Assembly (NCBI GenBank): GCA_021160625.1 | Contig: JAGHCE010000086.1 | Coordinates: forward strand, 1-13,996 | DNA from: Planctomycetota bacterium | Lineage (GTDB): Bacteria; Planctomycetota; DG-23; SLPQ01 | Direction of reading: 5' to 3' | DNA length: 13,996 nt | Shown: positions 7,645-12,758 of the stretch, one piece after another | Numbering within the stretch: position 1 is the stretch's first letter | Layout: each line of letters begins with the position of its first letter | Notes under the pieces: generated by a model | Database searches by the model: none | Seen by the model: only the letters and a program-made list of their open reading frames with translations | What the model was told of the DNA's origin: nothing | Translations under genes and position numbers: made by a program

Positions 7645-7688
7645 TATGTGCCACTGGTGGCTGTGTAGGGGCGCGATTTATCGCGCCC
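7645..7688 (+). repeat. CACTGGTGGC leader plus GTAG-headed palindrome
   Basis: CACTGGTGGC (7652-7661) precedes GTAG (7665-7668), which heads a perfect 9-bp palindrome (GGGCGCGAT 7669-7677, ATCGCGCCC 7680-7688). The same leader with the same spacing recurs at 10598-10641. It lies 12 nt after the regulator stop codon. Confidence 0.8.
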
Positions 7689-7712
7689 AATGCGCCCGTA
7701 CCCTTTACCTGC

Positions 7713-7766
7713 GGGCGCAATAAATTGCGCCCCTGCCTTATTCCGCGCGCGGCAAGCCGCGCCTAA
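7713..7766. repeat. Two palindromes without an intact GTAG head
   Basis: Arms GGGCGCAAT (7713-7721) and ATTGCGCCC (7724-7732) pair perfectly and are followed by CTGC where intact elements have CTAC. Arms GCGCGGC (7747-7753) and GCCGCGC (7756-7762) pair perfectly and are followed by CTAA. TGCGCCCG (7691-7698) can also pair with CGGGCGCA (7712-7719), so alternative folds exist. Confidence 0.65.
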
Positions 7767-7769
7767 TGG

Positions 7770-7829
7770 GTAGGGCGGACATTCTTGTCTGCCGAACGTT
7801 TATTCCGCGTGGGCTCAAGCCCACCCTAC
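7770..7829. repeat. Inverted pair of GTAG palindromes, copy 1
   Basis: GTAG (7770-7773) heads a palindrome with arms GGCGGACA and TGTCTGCC (7774-7793). After a spacer with TTTATTCCGCG comes a second palindrome (arms 7809-7815 and 7818-7824) ending in CTAC (7826-7829), i.e. headed by GTAG on the minus strand. The layout repeats at 10506-10563 with the same first palindrome and a different second one. Confidence 0.8.
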
Positions 7830-7842
7830 CCTTGCTACATTT

Positions 7843-7905
7843 GCCATGGACGATGTCCGTGGCAATCAACCGACCTTCCGTGGGCGCGATAAATCGCGCC
7901 CCTAC
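7843..7905 (+). repeat. Two-hairpin composite repeat, copy B
   Basis: Hairpin 1: GCCATGGAC (7843-7851), loop GAT, GTCCGTGGC (7855-7863), nine pairs with one wobble. The linker is AATCAACCGACCTTCCGT. Hairpin 2: GGGCGCGAT (7882-7890), loop AA, ATCGCGCCC (7893-7901), then CTAC. It belongs to the same family as copies A and C but has its own arm sequences. It ends 54 nt before the mannosidase start and so lies in or near that gene's leader. Confidence 0.85.
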
Positions 7906-7947
7906 AATTACGTAGTGTGGCCTTTGGCCCGCAGCGGTCACACGACC

Positions 7948-7952
7948 GGGAG
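7948..7952 (+). promoter_or_regulatory. Ribosome binding site deciding the mannosidase start
   Basis: GGGAG lies 7 nt before GTG at 7960. An in-frame ATG at 7846 has no such site and falls inside hairpin 1 of composite repeat B, so the GTG is preferred. No good -35/-10 pair was found upstream; TACAAT (7903-7908) at the repeat edge is -10-like but lacks a -35. Confidence 0.7.
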
Positions 7953-7959
7953 CAAAATC

Positions 7960-10410
7960 GTGGTAAAAAGACAGGATTCAAAGGGCGTAACCGCCCTGCG
8001 GCGCAAAAGCCTGAACGGCGCCTGGCATCTTGCAGGCGAAGACCCCACCGGCAAAACCATCGACATCGAAGCGCACGTGCCCGGCGTCGTCCACTGGGAC
8101 CTCGAGCGCGCCGGGATCATCCCCAACCCGTTTCTGGCGGACAACGAAAACAAGGTCCAATGGGTCGCCCGGCACGATTGGACATATACGAAGAGGTTCC
8201 GCGCGTCACCAGAGACTGCGGCCGGCCGCCACGTGGAGCTCGTCTTCGAAGGGCTCGACACCGTCGCCGAGATAACCCTCAACACCCGACATATCGCTCG
8301 AACGGACAATATGTTCGTGCCGCACCGCCTCGACGTTAAGGGAGTGCTGGCGGCCGGAGAAAACGTCCTGGAAGTAAGATTCCTCTCGCCGGTAGAAGAG
8401 GGCCTTGCCCTCCACCGAAAGTACCGGGAGGTTACCCTCCGGCCAGCGGATAATCCGCGCCCCTATCTGCGCAAGGCCCAGTATTCCTTCGGGTGGGACT
8501 GGGGGCCCGAGATTGCCACGTCCGGCATCTGGCGCGGGGTTCACGTGGAAACCTGGCAGAGTGCGCGCATAGAGAGCGTCTATTGGCGAACGCTCGCGGC
8601 CGACGCTGTCTCTGCCGTGGTGGCCGTCACCGTCTGGTGCCGAGGCTCCGGCAAGGTGAAGAGCGAGGCGTACCTGGCCTCAGGCGGCAGGAAGTATCCC
8701 GTGACGCTCTCGCGTGTGAAGGCGGCCGGCGGCTTCGCGTTCGAGGGCACGGTCACCGTCAAACGCCCGCGGCTCTGGTGGCCGGCCGGCCACGGCGCCC
8801 AGCCGCTCTACGATGCGGCGGTGGTGCTTCGCGAAGGCGGCGGCGTAATCGACAGCCGCGAGGAGAAGATCGGCATCCGGACAGTCGCGCTCGTGCGCCG
8901 CCGCGACAAGGAGGGCAAAAGTTTCACAATCGCCGTCAATGGCAGGGAAATATTCTGCAAGGGCGCAAACTGGATACCCGCCGACTCCTACCTGCCGCGC
9001 ATCACCCGGCGCGACTACCGCGAATGGGTGAGGCTCGCGGCGCGGGCCAATATGAATATGCTTCGCGTCTGGGGCGGAGGGATATACGAGTCGCCGGACT
9101 TCTACCGCGCGTGCGACCGGTACGGCCTGATGGTGTGGCAAGACTTCCCCTTTGCCTGCTCGCACTACCCGGACGGCAAATGGTTCTACGAGAAGGTAAG
9201 GCGCGAGGCGGTCCTTGCCGTAAAGGCGCTGAGAAACCATCCCTCGCTCGTCATCTGGTGCGGAAACAACGAAAACCAGTGGCTCCTCGACCCGCCCGTC
9301 GGCGGCAGGGCAATTTACCACCGCCTGTTGCCGCGCCTGGCGAAAACTCTCGACCCGCAGCGGCCCTACTGGCCCTCAAGCCCCTATGGCGGCAGCGACC
9401 CCAACAGCCAGACCCACGGCGACCGCCACAACTGGCAGGTGTGGTCGAAGTGGGTCGACTACCGGGCGTACACAAAGGACCGGGGCCGGTTCCTCAGCGA
9501 ATTCGGCTTCCAGGCGCCGCCGCCTATGGAGTCGGTTGCGGACTTCGGCCCGCTCGACACGCTGCACCCGCAGCATCCGCTCTTCGAGCACCACAACAAG
9601 CAGCCGGAGGGCCCCGAGCGGCTGGCGCGGTTCCTGGCGGCCGACTTCCCGCCGACAAAAGGCATCGAGGAATTCGTCCACCTGACCCAGCTCGTGCAAG
9701 CCGAGGCGATAAAGACCGGCGTCCTCCACTGGCGAAGCCGGCAGCCGGTGACTTCCGGCGCGCTCTACTGGCAGCTCAACGACTGCTGGCCCGTATGCTC
9801 CTGGTCGGCGGCCGACTACCGCAGGCGTCCGAAAGCGCTCTGGTTTTACACCAGGAGATTTTTCGCGCCGGTGGCGGTGAGGGTCGCCGAGCTCGATGAC
9901 GGCATATCCGCCTGGGTGATAAACGATTCGCCTGTGACGACCGCCGGCAGGCTCCGGCTGGAGAGTGTGACCTTCGACGGGAAGGTGAAAGCGCGCGTTG
10001 AAAAGCGTGTCCGCGTGAAGCCCGGCGGCGTGGCGAAAATCGGGCCTCTCACCCGCGTAAGGCTCGCCGTCGACGACCCGGCCGGGGTCCTGCTGCCCGC
10101 GACGCTTGTACCCGTCGGCAAGAGGGCTGTCCGCGATACGGCGTTTCTCCTGCTCCCGAAGCACTTGAGGCTCCCCGAGCCAGGCCTCAAGTGGCGCGTG
10201 CAGGCCGTCGGCAGCCGCTTGGCTCTCCGCATCACGGCCAAACGCCTCGCCTACGGGGTATTCCTGCGCCTGCCGGAGACCGACGCCCGCTTTTCGGACA
10301 ATTTCCTCACGCTCCTGCCCGGCGAAATCGCGACGGTGACCGTTACCGGCGCTGCTCTCAAACCCAGGGAAGCGGCACGCCGGCTGCAGGTGCGCTGGGT
10401 GCGCGTGTGA
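7960..10410 (+). CDS. GH2 family beta-mannosidase
   Basis: Glycoside hydrolase family 2 enzyme, 816 residues from the GTG start, a usual beta-mannosidase length. No signal peptide is seen, so it probably acts in the cytoplasm on imported manno-oligosaccharides, releasing mannose from non-reducing ends. Seen: N-terminal jelly-roll region with LNGAWHLAGED (about 18-28) and HDWTYTKRF (72-80), SFGWDWGP (176-183) typical of beta-mannosidases, RVWGGGIYE (369-377), acid/base Glu438 in WCGNNE, nucleophile Glu514 in LSEFGFQ, and WQLNDCWP (604-611). C-terminal Ig-like beta domains follow. Starting instead at ATG 7846 would add 38 residues translated from a palindromic repeat. No sugar transporter or other glycosidase lies beside it, and palindromic repeats flank it on both sides. 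Confidence 0.93.
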   Translation: MVKRQDSKGVTALRRKSLNGAWHLAGEDPTGKTIDIEAHVPGVVHWDLERAGIIPNPFLADNENKVQWVARHDWTYTKRFRASPETAAGRHVELVFEGLDTVAEITLNTRHIARTDNMFVPHRLDVKGVLAAGENVLEVRFLSPVEEGLALHRKYREVTLRPADNPRPYLRKAQYSFGWDWGPEIATSGIWRGVHVETWQSARIESVYWRTLAADAVSAVVAVTVWCRGSGKVKSEAYLASGGRKYPVTLSRVKAAGGFAFEGTVTVKRPRLWWPAGHGAQPLYDAAVVLREGGGVIDSREEKIGIRTVALVRRRDKEGKSFTIAVNGREIFCKGANWIPADSYLPRITRRDYREWVRLAARANMNMLRVWGGGIYESPDFYRACDRYGLMVWQDFPFACSHYPDGKWFYEKVRREAVLAVKALRNHPSLVIWCGNNENQWLLDPPVGGRAIYHRLLPRLAKTLDPQRPYWPSSPYGGSDPNSQTHGDRHNWQVWSKWVDYRAYTKDRGRFLSEFGFQAPPPMESVADFGPLDTLHPQHPLFEHHNKQPEGPERLARFLAADFPPTKGIEEFVHLTQLVQAEAIKTGVLHWRSRQPVTSGALYWQLNDCWPVCSWSAADYRRRPKALWFYTRRFFAPVAVRVAELDDGISAWVINDSPVTTAGRLRLESVTFDGKVKARVEKRVRVKPGGVAKIGPLTRVRLAVDDPAGVLLPATLVPVGKRAVRDTAFLLLPKHLRLPEPGLKWRVQAVGSRLALRITAKRLAYGVFLRLPETDARFSDNFLTLLPGEIATVTVTGAALKPREAARRLQVRWVRV

Positions 10411-10415
10411 GGAAC

Positions 10416-10474
10416 GTGCCACGGCGGGTCCCCGTGCTGCGAAGCTTTAGCGAAGCGGGATTGCCCCGCCGTGC
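10416..10474. repeat. Long stem-loop with CACGGCGGG outer stem, copy 1
   Basis: CACGGCGGG (10420-10428) pairs perfectly with CCCGCCGTG (10465-10473), enclosing 36 nt. GTGC precedes the left arm and CA follows the right arm. The second copy (12461-12514) keeps both arms and flanks but has a different, shorter interior. It starts right after the mannosidase stop and could help end transcription, though no T-tract follows. Confidence 0.75.
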
Positions 10475-10505
10475 AAATTATATTCCGCGTGCGCCAAGCC
10501 AATAA

Positions 10506-10563
10506 GTAGGGCGGACATTCTTGTCTGCCAACATTTATTCCGCGGGCGAGGCCTCGCCCCTAC
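10506..10563. repeat. Inverted pair of GTAG palindromes, copy 2
   Basis: GTAG (10506-10509) and the palindrome 10510-10529 are identical to those at 7770-7793. The spacer again contains TTTATTCCGCG. The second palindrome (10544-10559, arms GGGCGAGG/CCTCGCCC) differs from that of copy 1 and ends in CTAC (10560-10563). Confidence 0.8.
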
Positions 10564-10571
10564 ATTATTTC

Positions 10572-10595
10572 CGCGTGCGCCAAGGCGCACCCTAC
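10572..10595 (-). repeat. GTAG-headed palindrome
   Basis: Arms GTGCGCC (10575-10581) and GGCGCAC (10584-10590) pair perfectly around AA. CTAC (10592-10595) gives the GTAG head on the minus strand, and the far end carries the common CGCGGAA tail. A truncated relative, with only one arm left, sits at about 10485-10500. Confidence 0.7.
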
Positions 10596-10597
10596 AC

Positions 10598-10641
10598 TAT
10601 GCGGCACTGGTGGCTCGGTAGGGCGCGGCTTGCCGCGCGCC
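10598..10641 (+). repeat. CACTGGTGGC leader plus GTAG palindrome, copy 2
   Basis: CACTGGTGGC (10605-10614), then GTAG (10618-10621) heading arms GCGCGGC (10623-10629) and GCCGCGC (10632-10638). Spacing matches 7645-7688 exactly (TATG to GTAG, 20 nt). It lies 8 nt downstream of the gpmI stop codon, where it could act as a transcript-end hairpin for gpmI. Confidence 0.75.
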
Positions 10642-10648
10642 TGCTGCA

Positions 10649-12196
10649 TCAGGGCAGGATCATCGAGCGGCCGGTCATCTCCGGCGGCTGGGGAAGGCCC
10701 ATCATTTCGAGTATGGTAGGGGCAATGTCGGCCAGGATGCCGTCTTCTCTCAGGCGCGCCGACTTCCGGGAGTCGTCCACGAGGATGAAGTGCACCTTGT
10801 TGGTCGTGTGCGCCGTGAAGGGCTCGCCCGTCTCGAAGTCTATCATCTTCTCGGCGTTTCCGTGGTCGGCCGTGACGATGAGGGCGCCGCCGGCGGACTT
10901 TGTCGCCTCAACGACGCGGCCGACGCATTCATCGACCGTTTCCACGGCCTTCACCGCCGCTTCGAATATGCCTGTATGGCCGACCATATCGCAGTTGGCG
11001 AAGTTCAGGACCACGAGGTCGTAGTCACCGGAGGCGATCCTCTTTTCCACCTCGTCGGTGACCTCGTATGCGCTCATCTCAGGCTGCAGGTCATAGGTCG
11101 CCACCTTGGGTGAGGGGATGAGGCTCCTGTCCTCGCCCTTCACGGGTTCTTCGACGCCGCCGCTGAAAAAAAACGTGACGTGCGCGTACTTTTCCGTCTC
11201 GGCTATCCGCAGCTGCCGCCACGACGCCTCGCTTACGACCTGGCCGAGGATGTTTACAAGCTCAACCGGCCCGAAGGCGGCCGGCGCGTCTATCGTAACG
11301 TCGTACTCGGTCATACAGACATAGCGGGGAAAAAGGCCGTCAGGCCTCTCGAAGTGCGGGAAGCCCCTGTCAACGAATGCCCGCGTTATCTCCCTTGCCC
11401 TGTCGGCGCGGAAGTTGAAGAAAATGAACGAATCCTCCGCCCGGATGAGGCCCACCGGCTCCCCGTCATCTCCGACGACGAGGGTGGGCTTTACGAACTC
11501 GTCGGTCTCGTCGTTTTGGTAGCACTCTTCCAGGAAACCGGCAACGTCCCTCGTCGTGCGGCCCTGGCCGGCCGTAAACGCCCGGTACGCCTCTTCCACG
11601 CGCTCCCAGCGGTTGTCGCGGTCCATCGCCCAGTATCGCCCGCAGACGCTCGCGACGCGCCCTGCGCCGATGTCGGCCGCCTTGGCCTCCAGCTGCCGAA
11701 TGTACTCTGCGCCTCCCGTCGGGGACGTGTCGCGGCCGTCGGTAAGCACGTGAACGAAGACCCTGTCGAGGCCGTTTCTGGCCGCGAGCTCCAAGAGGGC
11801 GTAAATGTGGGTATCCTGGCTGTGGACACCCCCGTCGGAAACCAGACCCATAAGGTGCAGTGCCGAGCCGTTTTTCTTCGCGTGCTCGACCGCTCCCAGA
11901 AGCACCTCGTTCTCGAAGAACGTGCCGTCTTCAATGGCCTTGGAAATGCGCGTGAGGTCCTGGTAGACGATCCGCCCCGCACCCATATTGAGGTGCCCCA
12001 CCTCGGAGTTGCCCATCTGCCCGTCGGGAAGGCCCACATCCCTGCCCGCCGCGCCGATAAGCGTCCAGGGATATTGCTCGAACAAGCCCTTATGCACCGG
12101 CGTGTCCGCCGCCGCAATGGCATTCCCCCTCGTCTCCGGCTCCTCGCCCCACCCGTCCCTTATGATCAAAACAACCGGCCTGATCTTCGGCGTCAT
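10649..12196 (-). CDS. gpmI: 2,3-bisphosphoglycerate-independent phosphoglycerate mutase
   Basis: Cytosolic Mn-dependent enzyme interconverting 3- and 2-phosphoglycerate in glycolysis and gluconeogenesis, a member of the alkaline phosphatase superfamily. From the chosen ATG it has 515 residues, the usual length. Seen: metal ligand Asp14 in IRDGWG, catalytic Ser64 in GQMGNSEVGH, SDGGVHS (120-126), DGRDTSP (153-159), Asp403 and His407 in NCDMVGHTG, Asp444 and His445 in TADHGNAEKM, and His463. All catalytic positions are present. A GTG at 12214 would add six residues, but the ATG at 12196 has GGAAGGG 9 nt upstream, overlapping that GTG. It is a single-gene unit, convergent with the mannosidase gene, with its own promoter at 12321-12348. 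Confidence 0.96.
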   Translation of the reverse strand: MTPKIRPVVLIIRDGWGEEPETRGNAIAAADTPVHKGLFEQYPWTLIGAAGRDVGLPDGQMGNSEVGHLNMGAGRIVYQDLTRISKAIEDGTFFENEVLLGAVEHAKKNGSALHLMGLVSDGGVHSQDTHIYALLELAARNGLDRVFVHVLTDGRDTSPTGGAEYIRQLEAKAADIGAGRVASVCGRYWAMDRDNRWERVEEAYRAFTAGQGRTTRDVAGFLEECYQNDETDEFVKPTLVVGDDGEPVGLIRAEDSFIFFNFRADRAREITRAFVDRGFPHFERPDGLFPRYVCMTEYDVTIDAPAAFGPVELVNILGQVVSEASWRQLRIAETEKYAHVTFFFSGGVEEPVKGEDRSLIPSPKVATYDLQPEMSAYEVTDEVEKRIASGDYDLVVLNFANCDMVGHTGIFEAAVKAVETVDECVGRVVEATKSAGGALIVTADHGNAEKMIDFETGEPFTAHTTNKVHFILVDDSRKSARLREDGILADIAPTILEMMGLPQPPEMTGRSMILP

Positions 12197-12205
12197 ACAG
12201 GTTTT

Positions 12206-12212
12206 CCCTTCC
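12206..12212 (-). promoter_or_regulatory. Ribosome binding site deciding the gpmI start
   Basis: GGAAGGG on the minus strand, 9 nt before ATG 12196-12194. It overlaps the alternative GTG at 12214-12212, which makes that earlier start unlikely. Confidence 0.65.
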
Positions 12213-12320
12213 ACTGGTGGACAAGCCCGCCACCCTGCCGGCGGATAAATTCACCCGCCTGCGCACGGCCACCGGCAACACGCACCTCCGCGGGAACATC
12301 TTCTCCTCGAAGAACACCCG

Positions 12321-12348
12321 ATTATCGCCCCGCCCCCCTGCCTGTCAA
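12321..12348 (-). promoter_or_regulatory. Sigma-70 promoter of gpmI
   Basis: On the minus strand, perfect TTGACA (12348-12343), a 16-nt spacer, then GATAAT (12326-12321, 5 of 6 matches). Transcription would start near 12314, leaving a leader of about 118 nt. I see no recognised riboswitch or stable conserved motif in that leader. Confidence 0.65.
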
Positions 12349-12357
12349 CCTCGCCCG

Positions 12358-12449
12358 GAGGGCTTCGCCCCCTCTTTGCTATGGGGGCCGCAGACGTTGT
12401 CTGCGGCAATCAACTGACCTTCCGCGGGCGCGGCAAGCGGCGTCCCTAC
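12358..12449 (+). repeat. Two-hairpin composite repeat, copy C
   Basis: It opens with the unit GAGGGCTTCGCCCCCTC (12358-12374), the complement of the pair at 4733-4776. Then come hairpin 1 (GCCGCAGAC 12387-12395, loop GTT, GTCTGCGGC 12399-12407, nine perfect pairs), the linker AATCAACTGACCTTCCGC, hairpin 2 (arms 12426-12434 and 12437-12445, one mismatch and one wobble, so partly decayed), and CTAC (12446-12449). Confidence 0.85.
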
Positions 12450-12460
12450 GGCAGATGCAT

Positions 12461-12514
12461 GTGCCACGGCGGGTACGCTACACCCACTAGCGCATAAATC
12501 TTGCCCCGCCGTGC
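12461..12514. repeat. Long stem-loop with CACGGCGGG outer stem, copy 2
   Basis: CACGGCGGG (12465-12473) pairs perfectly with CCCGCCGTG (12505-12513) around 31 nt. The interior holds its own small stem CGCTA/TAGCG (12476-12480, 12488-12492). Outer arms and flanks match the copy at 10416-10474; the interior does not. Confidence 0.75.
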
Positions 12515-12522
12515 AGTATTCC

Positions 12523-12545
12523 ATGTACGGCAAGCCGCACCCTAC
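12523..12545 (-). repeat. Decayed GTAG-headed palindrome
   Basis: Arms 12525-12531 and 12534-12540 pair in six of seven positions around AA, followed by CTAC (12542-12545), the GTAG head on the minus strand. The stretch 12546-12680 after it holds nothing I can identify apart from a lone CACAGAGG near 12638-12646. Confidence 0.6.
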
Positions 12546-12682
12546 GTCGCTGAACACATTCCCTGGAACGGTTACCGACACCTCGCCCGCCTGCCTCGCA
12601 ACGGGTCACCCGGCACAGGGTTCACATCCGCAGGGGGCACAGAGGAAATCCGAAAGTGCAACCTGTGCGCCGGCCCAGCGTG

Positions 12683-12688
12683 TATACT
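12683..12688 (+). promoter_or_regulatory. Probable -10 box of the radical SAM gene
   Basis: TATACT matches the -10 consensus in 5 of 6 positions and lies 70 nt before the start codon. No good -35 is seen at 16-18 nt upstream, so activity is uncertain. The expected transcription start is about 12694-12697. Confidence 0.45.
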
Positions 12689-12690
12689 GT

Positions 12691-12752
12691 CTCCCGGCAC
12701 CGCGCAGCGGTGTGGAGTCACAAGGGTGTGAACGTCCGCAGTAAACCGGGAG
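12691..12752 (+). promoter_or_regulatory. Structured leader able to hide the ribosome binding site
   Basis: CTCCCGG (12691-12697) is perfectly complementary to CCGGGAG (12746-12752), which contains the ribosome binding site GGGAG six nt before the ATG. Between them lie two hairpins: CACCGC/GCGGTG (12698-12703, 12707-12712, loop GCA) and TCACA/TGTGA (12718-12722, 12727-12731, loop AGGG). Together they form a possible three-way junction. It matches no riboswitch class I recognise. If transcription starts at about 12695, part of the outer stem is absent from the RNA. Confidence 0.4.
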
Positions 12753-12758
12753 CAGCAG

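Noticed and set aside
7651..7661. GCCACTG near 7650 as part of a cobalamin riboswitch B12 box
   Set aside because: Only the short string matches. The rest of the B12 box and aptamer is absent, and the motif belongs to the repeated CACTGGTGGC leader also found at 10605.
7665..7688. GC-rich hairpins as intrinsic terminators
   Set aside because: None is followed by a T-tract on the transcribed strand. They may still influence transcript ends, but a terminator call is not supported.
7633..7959. A sigma-54 (-24/-12) promoter for the mannosidase as a target of the adjacent NtrC-type regulator
   Set aside because: No TGGC-N8-TGC type match with sensible spacing was found in the gap by eye, so a regulatory link is not supported.
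8493..9899. A 468-residue plus-strand frame within the mannosidase gene
   Set aside because: It is a +1 shadow of the GH2 gene, with an Arg/Gly/Pro-rich composition and no domain.
12090..12317. A 75-residue minus-strand frame covering the gpmI leader as a leader peptide gene
   Set aside because: It overlaps the first 35 codons of gpmI out of frame, has poor start spacing and an Arg/Gly-rich shadow-like translation.
12500..12744. Small plus-strand frames of 76-77 residues before the radical SAM gene
   Set aside because: They start inside a stem-loop repeat, lack a ribosome binding site and end in the structured leader; no recognisable domain is seen.
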